Origin: Panacibacter microcysteis
GTDB taxonomy: Bacteria; Bacteroidota; Bacteroidia; Chitinophagales; Chitinophagaceae
Direction of reading: 5' to 3'
Length of the DNA stretch: 64,000 nt
NCBI RefSeq assembly: GCF_015831355.1
Contig: NZ_JADWYR010000001.1
Coordinates: forward strand, 992,001 to 1,056,000
Every line of letters begins with the position of its first letter. Positions within the stretch are counted from its first letter, which is position 1. Positions 8,686 to 18,400 of the stretch are shown here, piece by piece. The notes beneath the pieces are model-generated. The model saw only the letters and a program-made list of their open reading frames with translations. It was not told where the DNA came from and did no database searches. Made by a program: the position numbers and the translations under genes.

Positions 8686-9570
8686 TTAAACATCGCAGAT
8701 CTGAACTGCCTTGCGCAGTGAAGCAATTTTATCGGGCCCTGCAGGCATAAACTCCTGTGCTACATAACCTTTAAAGCCTGTATCCAGGATTGCTTTCATG
8801 ATAGCGGGGTAATACAATTCCTGGGTATCATCAATCTCGTGCCTGCCGGGCACGCCACCTGTGTGGTAGTGGGAAATGTATTGATGATTGTCTTTGATGG
8901 TTCTGATTACGTCACCTTCATCAATCTGCATGTGGTAAATATCGTAGAGCAGTTTAAAGTTTTCAGATCCTGTAGCTTTACACAGTTCCACGCCCCAATG
9001 GGTTTTATCGCACATATAGTCTTTATGATCCACTTTGCTGTTGAGCAATTCCATCACCACTGTAATACCTGCCTTTTCTGCTGCGGGCAGAATTTTTTGT
9101 AAGCCTTCAGCACAATTCTTTAAACCTGTTTCATCATCCATTCCATTACGGTTACCGCTAAAACAGATCACCTGTTTGTAGCCTGCTTTAACCATTAGCG
9201 GAAAAGTTTCTTCGTAGTCTTTAATAAGCTTTGCGTGGTTGGCTTTGTTGTTCCAGCCTTCTGTAAGGCTAGAGCCTGCGCCTACGTAACACATAGAGCT
9301 GTACAAGCCATATTTCTGCAGTGTTGGCCAGTCTTTAGGGCCCATCAGGTCGATGGCCTTCAGGCCAATGTCTTTGGCTACTTTACAAAGTTCTTCTACA
9401 GACAGAAAACCGTATGTCCACTGACATACGGAATGATTGATATTTCCTTTCAAGGTATTTTCATTTTTGTTATCACTGCTGAAAGAGGAAAGCAACGGTG
9501 CTGCGGCAACGGCTGCAGAACCGGCTACGATATTTTTAAGTGCGGAACGACGATCTTGATGCTTTGACAT
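8686..9570 (-). CDS. Tat-exported sugar isomerase-like TIM-barrel protein (hydroxypyruvate isomerase family)
   Basis: 294 residues, xylose-isomerase-like TIM barrel (AP endonuclease 2 superfamily). The N-terminus has a twin-arginine motif (DRRSALKN) followed by a hydrophobic AGSAAVAAAPLL stretch, so periplasmic location is likely. Metal and substrate residues typical of the Hyi-like group are visible: MELLNSKVDHK, YDIYHMQIDEGD, HYHTGGVPGRHE and a late AQEF glutamate. It follows the MFS gene by 20 bp on the same strand and is probably co-transcribed. In related clusters such proteins act on keto-sugars; the exact reaction (isomerase, epimerase or lyase) cannot be read from sequence. Confidence 0.88.
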   Translation of the reverse strand: MSKHQDRRSALKNIVAGSAAVAAAPLLSSFSSDNKNENTLKGNINHSVCQWTYGFLSVEELCKVAKDIGLKAIDLMGPKDWPTLQKYGLYSSMCYVGAGSSLTEGWNNKANHAKLIKDYEETFPLMVKAGYKQVICFSGNRNGMDDETGLKNCAEGLQKILPAAEKAGITVVMELLNSKVDHKDYMCDKTHWGVELCKATGSENFKLLYDIYHMQIDEGDVIRTIKDNHQYISHYHTGGVPGRHEIDDTQELYYPAIMKAILDTGFKGYVAQEFMPAGPDKIASLRKAVQICDV

Positions 9571-9590
9571 GTGTTATAGTTCTATTGCTG

Positions 9591-10871
9591 TTAATGAGCG
9601 CCTGCCGGTTGTAACCCTGGTTTCCTTTTGCCTCTCATATAAATAAAAAGTATGAGGAATGCCACTGTAAGGATGATGGGGATAATGAGTGTGGCATTAA
9701 TAATTTCAGGGCCTGCTGCCTTTTTGGCTTCATTTAATGCAGCCGTCATCTCCGGTGTTGCGGAAGAACCTGTATAAGTGGCCAGGTCTGAACCTGCAGG
9801 CAACTTGGCGGCTAATAACCTGTCGTAGTAACCACCCATGAAGATCATGTAAACAGAAACAGCAAACATACCTGCACCACCCATAAAGTTTAAACCAACA
9901 GCACCTGTCCTGGGAAGGTTTTCTGCCACGAAGCCAATCATGGTAGGCCAGAAATAACATACACCGATACCAAACACAATAGCGCCTACAAATAACATAT
10001 TTCCCGTAGAGTGCCCTAACAGGTATAAACCGAGTGAAGCAAATATTGCAGAGAATAACAACACCCCCGAAGGCGATAAACGGTGTACAACAGGCCCAGC
10101 AAAGGCACGGCCAATAACCATTATACCCGTTTCGATTGTTAACAGCAGGATAGCATTTTCTGTTACATTCTTGAGCAATACATCAATCCACTGACCAGTG
10201 AACAACTCTGTTATTGCTGTACCAAACATGAGAATGATCATTGCAATAAACAACGGGTTCAACAATGAACCATACATTTCAGATGTTGAAACACCACTTG
10301 CCACACGTTCTGTAACGGGAAACTCCAGCTTGCTAAACAGGTAAAGGTATAGTAGCGTAGGGATCAGCATTACACCAACCTGCACCTGCCAGCCAAGACC
10401 TATTTTATCAAACAGAAATACCAGTAATGTGCCTATTACAATACCACCGGGAAACCATAAATGGAAGTGGTTGAGTTTTGTTGTTTTATTGTCTGAATAA
10501 ATGGTGGCAACAAGCGGATTGCATGCGGCTTCTACCGTACCATTTCCCATACCTATAAGCAGTGTAGATAAAAACAACGACCAGTAACCTGTGGCAAATA
10601 CAGTCAATAAAATGCCTGCAAGGTGAAAGATGCCTGCACCAACAAGCAACTTCTTCATACCAATTACATCTACCACCATACCACCAATAATAATTGCCAG
10701 CGGAAAACCCCAGAATGCTGTTGCCGCAATGGTGCCAAGTTGTTCTGCACTTAACTGAAATTCTACGCCTAAACGACCGAGGATACCTGCCCTTATACCA
10801 AAAGATAAAGATGTAACAAGCAACGCCAGGCAACTGGCTACAAAAAGTTGGTTCCGGTTAATGGCTGACAT
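9591..10871 (-). CDS. MFS transporter, probable sugar permease
   Basis: 426-residue major facilitator superfamily protein with about 12 hydrophobic segments throughout and a short charged C-terminal tail (RGKRKPGLQ). The first half has a typical MFS loop (GGMVVDVIGMKKLL) between helices 2 and 3, and NHFHLWFPGGIVIG around helix 4-5, a pattern seen in FucP-like sugar permeases of Bacteroidetes. It is first in a minus-strand pair with the Tat TIM barrel and divergent from the Gfo/Idh gene at 11126, so it likely imports the keto-sugar or monosaccharide product. Substrate is inferred from context only. Confidence 0.88.
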   Translation of the reverse strand: MSAINRNQLFVASCLALLVTSLSFGIRAGILGRLGVEFQLSAEQLGTIAATAFWGFPLAIIIGGMVVDVIGMKKLLVGAGIFHLAGILLTVFATGYWSLFLSTLLIGMGNGTVEAACNPLVATIYSDNKTTKLNHFHLWFPGGIVIGTLLVFLFDKIGLGWQVQVGVMLIPTLLYLYLFSKLEFPVTERVASGVSTSEMYGSLLNPLFIAMIILMFGTAITELFTGQWIDVLLKNVTENAILLLTIETGIMVIGRAFAGPVVHRLSPSGVLLFSAIFASLGLYLLGHSTGNMLFVGAIVFGIGVCYFWPTMIGFVAENLPRTGAVGLNFMGGAGMFAVSVYMIFMGGYYDRLLAAKLPAGSDLATYTGSSATPEMTAALNEAKKAAGPEIINATLIIPIILTVAFLILFIYMRGKRKPGLQPAGAH

Positions 10872-11059
10872 ACGTTAGATTGTTGATTAGAGGTTATATA
10901 AACTATATATGTTCGAAATACACTTATAAAACTTGATCGCCCTAAATGTACAGACAATGCGTCATTAAAACGCAATGAAAAAATTTTTTTTAACAAAAGA
11001 AGGCTATAACATTTGTTAGTTGCAAAAACATTGTAATCCTTATAATAATCAATCATTAA

Positions 11060-11093
11060 TTTGCTACGGGTAAATATAATTTTTTTACTTTTA
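11060..11093 (+). promoter_or_regulatory. Candidate promoter of the Gfo/Idh-DUF1080 operon
   Basis: TTTG at 11060-11063 and TACTTTTA at 11086-11093 resemble the Bacteroidetes -33 and -7 boxes (TTTG, TAnnTTTG) with 22 nt between them and one mismatch in the -7 box. The ATG follows at 11126. Confidence 0.35.
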
Positions 11094-11125
11094 AATCCAC
11101 TTTCTCGTCTAAAATTATTTTCCAA

Positions 11126-12292
11126 ATGAACAGAAAACTAAGAATGGGAATGGTAGGTGGAGGCAAGGATGCTTTCATTGGTGCCATTCACCGTATTGCT
11201 GCCAACATGGATGGCCTTATAGAACTTTGTTGTGGTGCACTCAGTATAAATCCTGAAGTTGCAGTTGAGTCTGGTAAAATGTTGTTTCTTCCTGAAGACA
11301 GAACATACCTGAATTATGAAGAGATGATTAAGAAAGAAGCCGCACTACCTGCAGACAAACGAATGGATTTTGTAACCATCGTTACACCAAACTTCGCACA
11401 CTTTGCACCTGCAATGATGGCACTGGACAATGGCTTTCATGTGGTGATTGAGAAGCCTATTGCATTTACACTTGATGAAGCCTTGCAACTGAAACAAAAA
11501 GTTGCTGAAACAGGTTTAACGCTGTGCCTTACACATACCTACTCCGGCTACCCGATGGTGAAGCAGGCCAAGGCAATGGTTGCTGCCAATACATTTGGTA
11601 AAATAAGAAAAGTGTGGGTTGAATACCCGCAGGGCTGGCTTAGCAAACTAAGCGAAAGAGAAGGCAATGCACAGGCTGCCTGGAGAACAGACCCCAAGAA
11701 AAGCGGCAAGAGTGGTTGTATGGGAGATATTGGTACCCATGCTGCACACCTTGCAGAATATGTAACAGGTTTAAAGATTACACATATGTGTGCAGACCTA
11801 AATGCTTTGGTGGAAGGTCGTGCACTGGATGATGACGGTAATGTATTATTGAAATTAGAAAATGGTGCCACAGGCGTACTGATGGCCAGCCAGGTGGCAG
11901 CAGGCGAAGAGAATGGGATACGTATACGTGTATATGGAGAAAAAGGCGGACTTGAGTGGTACCAGCATGAGCCAAATACATTGCTTGTTAAGTGGCTTGA
12001 CGCACCTGCACAAATATTAAGGGCAGGTGGCAACTACGGCGACCGTTTGTCAAGTTTTGCCACGCACAACTGCAGAACACCCGGCGGTCACCCTGAAGGT
12101 TACCTTGAGGCATTTGGTAATATCTACCGCAATTTTGCCTTAACACTTTCTGCAAAAATTGATGGTACTGAACCTACAAAAGAAATGCTCGATTTTCCCG
12201 GCGTGGAAGATGGTATAAGAGGTATGGCTTTTATAGACAACGTGGTACTATCAGGACAGTCTACAGAAAAGTGGACACCGCACACCGTATAA
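11126..12292 (+). CDS. Gfo/Idh/MocA family NAD(P)-dependent sugar dehydrogenase
   Basis: 388 residues without signal peptide, so cytoplasmic. The N-terminal Rossmann fold starts MGMVGGGKDAFIGAIHR; the family's EKP motif appears as VVIEKPIAFTLDEA. The C-terminal half has SGKSGCMGDIGTHAAHLAEY, typical of the substrate-binding domain. It heads a plus-strand set with a TIM barrel, cytochrome c and DUF1080 protein. In 3-keto-glycoside pathways such enzymes interconvert the 3-keto-sugar and the hydroxy form. A strong terminator follows the gene at 12299, so downstream genes may need their own promoter. Confidence 0.9.
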   Translation: MNRKLRMGMVGGGKDAFIGAIHRIAANMDGLIELCCGALSINPEVAVESGKMLFLPEDRTYLNYEEMIKKEAALPADKRMDFVTIVTPNFAHFAPAMMALDNGFHVVIEKPIAFTLDEALQLKQKVAETGLTLCLTHTYSGYPMVKQAKAMVAANTFGKIRKVWVEYPQGWLSKLSEREGNAQAAWRTDPKKSGKSGCMGDIGTHAAHLAEYVTGLKITHMCADLNALVEGRALDDDGNVLLKLENGATGVLMASQVAAGEENGIRIRVYGEKGGLEWYQHEPNTLLVKWLDAPAQILRAGGNYGDRLSSFATHNCRTPGGHPEGYLEAFGNIYRNFALTLSAKIDGTEPTKEMLDFPGVEDGIRGMAFIDNVVLSGQSTEKWTPHTV

Positions 12293-12298
12293 ATTTTT

Positions 12299-12334
12299 AA
12301 AAGCCCGGCTGCAACATAAGCGCCGGGCTTTTCC
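12299..12334 (+). terminator. Rho-independent terminator after the Gfo/Idh gene
   Basis: An 11-bp stem (AAAAGCCCGGC at 12299-12309 with GCCGGGCTTTT at 12322-12332) encloses a 12-nt loop and is followed by T residues. It could work in both directions. Confidence 0.75.
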
Positions 12335-12432
12335 TGCATCTTGCACTAATATGTTGATGCAGCCGGGCACCAACGCCTGTGGCCTGTATGCCAGGCTTAC
12401 AGCCTGTAGCACACAGCTCATACACGTTCCGG

Positions 12433-12467
12433 ACGCACAAGTGAGTGACACAACAGGCGATGCCATT
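12433..12467 (+). repeat. Dispersed intergenic repeat, copy 4 (core variant A)
   Basis: An exact variant-A core lies at 12437-12454, followed by AGGCGATGCCAT, which is shared with copies 6, 8, 11, 17 and 18. It points toward the TIM-barrel gene that starts 52 bp downstream, and it precedes an A-rich stretch with GCTTGTAAC that is also present near copy 3. Confidence 0.8.
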
Positions 12468-12506
12468 ATAACCGAAAGCTTGTAACCAAAAAAATCCTTG
12501 CATTTT

Positions 12507-13562
12507 ATGACAACACTTAAAGGACCCGGAATTTTCCTTGCACAATTCATGGGTGATAATGCGCCGTTTAACAGTCTGCAGGCTATATGTGAGTGGGCAA
12601 AAAGTATAGGCTTTGCGGGCGTGCAGATACCTACGTGGGACCCACGCTGTATAGACCTTCAAAAAGCAGCAGAAAGCAAAACATATGCAGACGAAATAAA
12701 AGGCATTGTAAATGCTGCAGGACTGGAGATAACAGAACTCTCTACACACTTACAGGGACAGCTTGTAGCAGTACACCCTGCATACGATGTAATGTTTGAT
12801 GGCTTTGCACCAAAAGAAGTACATGGCAACAGTAAAGCCAGGACAGAATGGGCGATACAACAATTGAAATATGCCGCCAAAGCTTCTGAAAACCTTGGCC
12901 TTAATGCGCATGCTACATTTAGCGGCGCTTTATTGTGGCATACCGTGTACCCCTGGCCTCAGCGCCCTGCAGGATTGGTAGAAACAGGTTTTAAAGAACT
13001 GGCCAGCCGCTGGTTGCCCATTCTGAACACCTTCGATGAATCTGGTGTAGACCTTTGTTATGAAATTCACCCGGGTGAAGATCTGCATGACGGTATCTCT
13101 TATGAAATGTTTTTGAAACATGTAAACAACCATGCAAGAGCTTGTTTGTTATATGATCCGTCGCACTTTGTTTTACAATGCCTGAACTATCTTGACTATA
13201 TCGATTTTTACCATGAACGCATAAAAATGTTCCATGTAAAAGATGCTGAGTTTAACCCCACCGGTAAACAGGGCGTATATGGTGGTTACCAGGGCTGGGT
13301 AGACAGGGCAGGCCGCTTCCGATCTTTGGGTGACGGGCAGGTTGACTTCAAATCTATCTTTAGCAAACTGGCTGCATACGATTATAAGGGCTGGGCAGTA
13401 ATGGAATGGGAATGTGCCATCAAACATCCGGAAGATGGCGCGAAAGAAGGGGCTGTATTTATTAAAGACCATATTATACGTGTAACCGAAAAAGCGTTTG
13501 ACGATTTTGCCAATACAGGCAGCGATGAAAATTTTAATCGCAGCGTTTTGGGCATTCGTTAA
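12507..13562 (+). CDS. Sugar phosphate isomerase/epimerase-like TIM-barrel protein
   Basis: About 351 residues without export signal. I chose the ATG at 12507; an in-frame TTG at 12498 would add only three residues. Metal-site signatures of the xylose-isomerase-like TIM-barrel superfamily are visible: CYEIHPGEDLHDG, LYDPSHFVLQ, MFHVKDAEF and VMEWECAIKHPE. It pairs with the upstream Gfo/Idh gene, a combination common in Bacteroidetes clusters for rare or oxidised sugars, so it likely isomerises, epimerises or cleaves a keto-sugar in the cytoplasm. It differs clearly from the Tat-exported barrel at 8686 in length and motifs. Confidence 0.88.
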   Translation: MTTLKGPGIFLAQFMGDNAPFNSLQAICEWAKSIGFAGVQIPTWDPRCIDLQKAAESKTYADEIKGIVNAAGLEITELSTHLQGQLVAVHPAYDVMFDGFAPKEVHGNSKARTEWAIQQLKYAAKASENLGLNAHATFSGALLWHTVYPWPQRPAGLVETGFKELASRWLPILNTFDESGVDLCYEIHPGEDLHDGISYEMFLKHVNNHARACLLYDPSHFVLQCLNYLDYIDFYHERIKMFHVKDAEFNPTGKQGVYGGYQGWVDRAGRFRSLGDGQVDFKSIFSKLAAYDYKGWAVMEWECAIKHPEDGAKEGAVFIKDHIIRVTEKAFDDFANTGSDENFNRSVLGIR

Positions 13563-13606
13563 TATCTTAGTGCACTCTATTTTTATTAACATAAAAACAT
13601 ACGACT

Positions 13607-14020
13607 TTGAAAAAGTATTTTGTAAGCGCTGCGCTGGTAGTTTTGGTTGCAGCATGCGGTGGTGGTAATTCAGATACCGCTGCAGGTGATTCTTCTGCAT
13701 CTGCTTCTACAACAGAACCTGCAGCAACAAGCGGTGATGTGACTGAGAATCCTGATTACAAGGCTGGTCTTGCACTGATAGGCAAATCAGATTGCCTTAC
13801 CTGCCATAAAGCAACAGAAAAACTGATCGGGCCTGCTTATAAAGAAGTAGCACAGAAATATGCAGGGGTGGATACTGCGGTAGCCTACCTTTCAAAGAAA
13901 GTGATTGAAGGCGGATCAGGTGTTTGGGGTTCTGTACCAATGACTGCACATCCACAAATATCTCAGGCAGACGCAGAGCAGATGGTGAAATACGTATTAT
14001 TACTTAAAGACGCTCAATAA
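13607..14020 (+). CDS. Lipoprotein monohaem cytochrome c
   Basis: 137 residues, apparently starting at TTG (13607-13609): no ATG precedes the lipoprotein signal, which begins at that codon (MKKYF, lipobox LVAAC with Cys17). A Ser/Thr/Ala-rich linker follows, then a small class-I cytochrome c with the haem site CLTCH at residues 63-67 and a likely distal Met112 in SVPMTAHP. It is anchored facing the periplasm and lies 14 bp before the DUF1080 gene. Role inferred from context: electron acceptor for the GMC dehydrogenases, like the cytochrome partner of bacterial glucoside 3-dehydrogenases. Confidence 0.88.
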   Translation: MKKYFVSAALVVLVAACGGGNSDTAAGDSSASASTTEPAATSGDVTENPDYKAGLALIGKSDCLTCHKATEKLIGPAYKEVAQKYAGVDTAVAYLSKKVIEGGSGVWGSVPMTAHPQISQADAEQMVKYVLLLKDAQ

Positions 14021-14034
14021 AACACAAAAACCAT

Positions 14035-14790
14035 ATGAAATTACTAGCCTTGGGCGCAATGGTTGCACTCGGTCTTACAGCGTGTGGTACCGGCGAAGAT
14101 AAAGCCGATGCTACAGACACTACGCAAACAGATACAACAGCCATGAGCACCAATACAGACACCGGATGGATATCGCTTTTTGATGGCAGCACACTAAATG
14201 GCTGGCACACATATGGCAAATCGGCGCCCGGTAAAGCCTGGTCGGTTGACAGTGGCGCTATCTTTTTAAATGCATCTGCTAAAAAAGATTACCAGACAGA
14301 AGGTGGTGGCGATCTTGTAACAAGTGATGAGTTTGAAAATTTCGATCTTAAACTCGACTGGAAGATATCCAGGAACGGCAACAGCGGTATCATTTTCTAT
14401 GTGCACGAAGACACTGCCAAATACAAAGAGACCTGGCACACCGGCCTGGAAATGCAGGTGCTCGATAATGATGGCCACAGCGATGGCAAAATTCCAAAAC
14501 ACCGCGCAGCCAACCTGTACGATCTCATTGCCGCCAGCCCCGAGAACGTAAAAGCACCGGGCGAATGGAACCAGGCCGAGATCATTTCAAACAATGGCCA
14601 GCTTGATCTTTACCTCAACGGAACAAAAGTTGTATCTACCACCTTGTGGGATGATAACTGGAAGAAACTGGTAGCAGGCAGCAAGTTTAAAGACAAAGCA
14701 GATTGGGGCACTTTCAAAAAAGGCCACATCGCTTTGCAGGATCACGGGAATGATGTTTGGTTCAAAAACATCATGATCAAAAAATTGTAG
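14035..14790 (+). CDS. DUF1080 / 3-keto-disaccharide hydrolase family lipoprotein
   Basis: 251 residues. A lipoprotein signal ends at Cys17 (LGLTAC), followed by an Asp/Thr-rich linker. The rest is one DUF1080 domain, a concanavalin-like fold, recognisable by WISLFDGSTLNGWHTYG at the start, WKISRNGNSGIIFYVHED in the middle and GHIALQDHGNDVWFKNIMIKKL at the end. Characterised members hydrolyse 3-keto-glycosides. Located in the periplasm or on the cell surface, it would act on products of the GMC oxidases. It ends the operon; a strong terminator follows. Confidence 0.88.
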   Translation: MKLLALGAMVALGLTACGTGEDKADATDTTQTDTTAMSTNTDTGWISLFDGSTLNGWHTYGKSAPGKAWSVDSGAIFLNASAKKDYQTEGGGDLVTSDEFENFDLKLDWKISRNGNSGIIFYVHEDTAKYKETWHTGLEMQVLDNDGHSDGKIPKHRAANLYDLIAASPENVKAPGEWNQAEIISNNGQLDLYLNGTKVVSTTLWDDNWKKLVAGSKFKDKADWGTFKKGHIALQDHGNDVWFKNIMIKKL

Positions 14791-14810
14791 TTACTCCCAT
14801 CATTTTATAC

Positions 14811-14840
14811 AAACCGCTGCATCATGCAGCGGTTTTTTTT
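14811..14840 (+). terminator. Rho-independent terminator after the DUF1080 gene
   Basis: A stem of up to 12 bp (AAACCGCTGCAT at 14811-14822 with ATGCAGCGGTTT at 14824-14835) runs into eight consecutive T residues. Confidence 0.9.
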
Positions 14841-14874
14841 ATGTGCTTAGCTGCGTTGCTACTATTAAGCTTTG

Positions 14875-14892
14875 GTTGTGTCACTCACTTGT
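14875..14892 (-). repeat. Dispersed intergenic repeat, copy 5 (core variant A)
   Basis: Exact variant-A core in minus orientation. Its 5' flank (CTGAAGAACCAGCCGT) is identical to that of copy 13, and its 3' flank (AATAGTAGCAACGCAGC) resembles copies 9, 13, 14 and 20. It forms the end of the composite element 14875-15286. Confidence 0.8.
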
Positions 14893-15224
14893 ACGGCTGG
14901 TTCTTCAGGCAGCAAGGGTGCGGCCCTGCTGCATTTCAGCAAATAGTTTTTGTGCGTGCAATAAACACGTTTCGTTTCATAAATTAATTTATTTCTACAA
15001 AGTTGTTTGCCGCTCTGTTGTACTGACACACAGCGATCAAAAAGCCAGGCAAGAAAAAAATTGCTCAGTGCATTTTAGTAGTTGAGGTCTTCGCTAATCT
15101 CCTTCGCCCATTTCAACCCTTTTCCTGCTTTCTCCCTGATTGAGCTTTTGTACTACCGTAGCTTCAGCAATGTTCGATGCATCTACACGATGTGGGATAG
15201 CAGTTTGTTGATTGCATAAGAATA

Positions 15225-15286
15225 TCTCACGTTACCGTTTCACGTCCCACGTTTGCCGTCTCACGTCTTCCCATTCACCATTACCC
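15225..15286 (-). repeat. Degenerate heptanucleotide array
   Basis: Nine consecutive units, all of 7 nt except one of 6 nt. On the minus strand these read CGTGAGA, CGTGAAA, CGTGGGA, GGTGAAT and similar, the same heptad family as the arrays at 39.45-40.07 kb. Confidence 0.65.
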
Positions 15287-15334
15287 TCCAGTTTTCCTGG
15301 CAAGTACAATAATGCCACAGCATAGCACAGTACA

Positions 15335-15375
15335 GCGCATGCATGCGCACATGGTAATTTGTGCATGATTACCAT
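15335..15375. promoter_or_regulatory. Two palindromes upstream of susC
   Basis: GCGCATGCATGCGC at 15335-15348 is a perfect 14-bp palindrome. ATGGTAAT at 15351-15358 and ATTACCAT at 15368-15375 form an 8-bp inverted repeat with a 9-nt spacer, ending 27 bp before the susC ATG. The second overlaps TAATTTG, which is close to a -7 box. They look like operator sites for a dimeric regulator; none is encoded nearby. Confidence 0.5.
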
Positions 15376-15402
15376 TAAAACTGCTCACCTAAATTGATTG
15401 CT

Positions 15403-18400
15403 ATGCGTTTAATCCCTCAGGTTGTTTTACACATTGTATTTATTGGATGCCTGTTATTTTTTGTGACTACAGCAAATGCGCAAAACGTTACAGTAACAGG
15501 CCGCGTTACCGACTCTGCCACAAGTGCTGCCATTGCAAATGCAAGTGTTTCTGTTAAAGGAAGCAATACTAAAGGCGCTGTTACAGATGTAAACGGTTCA
15601 TTTAAACTTACCGTGCAAAACGGTGCTGTGCTGGTAATAAGCTCACTCAACTATGAACCGCAGGAGGTAACCGTTGGCAAAGATCTTGTAATCAATGTTA
15701 CTCTTGCATCGAAAGCTTCTGTATTGAATGATGTGGTGGTTATCGGTTATGGTACCAGGCAAAAGAAAGACATTACCGGTGCTGTTGCAAGCATCACTTC
15801 CAAAGACATCGAAAAGACAACCGCACCTACTTCGCAGCTTGCACTGCAGGGCAGGATGAGCGGCGTGTATGTACCTTCTGCGAGTGGCAACCCCAATGAC
15901 AGGGTTTCTATTCGTGTAAGAGGTGTAAATACCTTCAACGGACCAAATGATCCGCTGTATGTAATAGACGGAGTAGCGGTAACAGAAGGCGGCTATGGCT
16001 CAGGCGAAGCAGTATTGCAGGATCTTGCAACACCAAACAATATCTGGAGCCTGATAGACCCAAGTGATATAGAATCTATCAGTGTTTTGAAAGATGCATC
16101 TGCTGCCGCGATATATGGCGTAAGAGCTTCTAATGGTGTAGTACTGATCACTACAAAACGTGGGCGTGGAAAATCGAAAGTAACGGTTGACGGTTACATG
16201 GGCATACAAAACATTACCGGCAAAAAAATAACGCTGCTGAATACGCAACAGTATGCTGCGCTGTACCAGGAAGCTTATGCGAACAATCCTAATGTAAGCG
16301 ATGGCACGCCCATACCCATTGGAGATGCAACAAGCCCGTTTGGCCCATTGTACGATCCTGCAGGTTCGCAATATCTTGGTAACAGCAGCACATACGACTG
16401 GCAGGAGCAAATGCTGAATAAAAATGCGCCAATACGAAACCTGAATGTAAAAATATCGGGCGCTACTGAAGCATTGAATTATTATATATCTACGGGTTAT
16501 TATAAAACAGAAGGTACATTGGTTGGCAGCGGGCTCAACAGGTATTCACTCGCAAGTAACCTGAGCAGCAGGATCGGCAAACTGATCGAAGTAGGCCTTA
16601 CGTCAAGACTGGTGTATGAAAACAGGTTAAATGAAAACTACGCAGACCTTGGGCTTGCACAAACATCTCCGCCATGGCAGCCAATTTTTGGTAATGGCCC
16701 CGCAGGGTTTGCGCAGCCATTTGCATACATGTTTGTTCCCAACCCTGCATTCGACCCTACAAAAGTAGATGCAGGCCCGGTATACAATTTTGCAGATGGC
16801 TACCCAAAACAATTATGGGGTGGGCAAACAAACGGCAACGTGTTTGGCACCATGGCACTGAATGAAAACCGTTTCAGGGACATACGGGCACTGGGCAATG
16901 CATACCTGCAGGTAACGCCGGTAAAAGGTTTAAAGATTAAAGGACTGCTTGGAGGTGATTATATGATTGGCAGAAATGAAAACCTCAACAATTTTAAATC
17001 CTATGTTTTTAATGAAACACCCGGTAACCCTTATGCAACTTATGCCGGCAGAGATTCCAATACTGTCGGAAACATTTCCGTGCGAAATGCGGTCAACAAA
17101 AGCATCACCAAAGAATTAACAGCCAACTATACAGCTACATTCTTTAATAATCATAACATCGATATCACTGTTGGTGCAACAGAACAAAAATGGTTCTGGG
17201 ATGTGCTTACAGGTGGCGGAGCGCTTTATTATCTTGATCCCAACTTATGGAATACACCGGAGCAACAGGTGCTTAGCCAGGGCGGTTTAAAACTATTGGA
17301 AAAACGTTCACTGCTGGGCTACATCGGCAGAATAGACTACAAATTTTCCGACAAATATTATATTACGGGAACAGTAAGAAGAGATGGCTCATCAAGGTTC
17401 GCGCCCGGGCATCGCTGGGGCACATTTCCTGCTGTGGCCGTTGCATGGCGCATAACCTCGGAAAAGTTTATGGAGAAAAAACCCCTGTGGCTAAACGATG
17501 TGAAATTACGGGCCAACTGGGGACAGCTCGGTAATGACCAGGGCACAAGAGGATGGGCATATCTTTCATTGCTAAATCCCGGCATCACGTCGCCCGATTA
17601 TTCGGTAGGCTCAGGCAACGGCAATCCTTTTGGTACACAGGTTGGTGGCGCATTCTTTCCCAATTTTGCCAATACGAGCTTAAGCTGGGAGACGCTCACT
17701 ACATCAGGTGCCGGCTTCGATGCTGTTTTGTTTAACAATAAAGTAAACCTCAGTGTTGAGTACTACAGTAAGATCAACCGCGACATTATACAAAATGTGG
17801 CACCGCCACCAAGTACAGGAATAGAGTACACCACAGACATCAACATTGGCTCTGTGCGTAACCGCGGTGTGGAAGTACAGGTTGGTTATAGTACCAAAAT
17901 CGGCGCGGCAGACTTTAACTTTTCGGGCAACTTCACAACGCAAAGCAACAAGGTTATCAAACTGAATAATGGTGTGCCTGTTGCAGACAATATCAGGGAA
18001 GGCTATGATCTTGGCTTTATCTATGGTTACAAAATGGGGGGCATCTTCCAATCAGAGGCAGAAATAGACCAATGGCTGCAGCGTAATTCAGATGCCTATA
18101 CATCCATCAGGCCAAAACCGGGAGACGCCTATTTCGTAGATGTACAGGGCAGCCCTGACCCAAAAACACCAAGCGCATTTAATGCAACGCCCGACGGTGT
18201 AATCAATTCAAATGATCGCACTTATCTCGGTAAAACCATTCCCGGCTATTTCTATGGTTTCAACTGTAGTGGGTCATGGAAAGGACTGGATCTCTCCGCC
18301 TATTTCTACGGCATTGGTGATGTACAGAAATACAATGTAATGCGCGCAACCGGTGAAACGATGAGTACAAACGGTGCCAACCAATGGGCTACCACACTTA

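Larger units (their letters stand above)
14875..15286 (-). repeat. Composite repeat B: heptad array, diverged block and core, inverted
   Basis: Read on the minus strand this has the same order as 39451-40377: degenerate heptads (15286-15225), a block whose CATTGCTGAAGCTACGG and GTACAAAAGC stretches match the 214-bp block, an ACAAAAACTATTT segment, then core copy 5. Similarity extends through the whole length at moderate divergence. Function unknown; it looks like an old mobile or amplified intergenic element. Confidence 0.7.
14791..15402. other. 612-bp intergenic region upstream of susC
   Basis: No gene seen. It holds a terminator (14811-14840), core repeat copy 5, an inverted diverged copy of the composite repeat found at 39.45-40.4 kb (14875-15286), and two palindromes just before susC (15335-15348 and 15351-15375). 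Confidence 0.7.
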
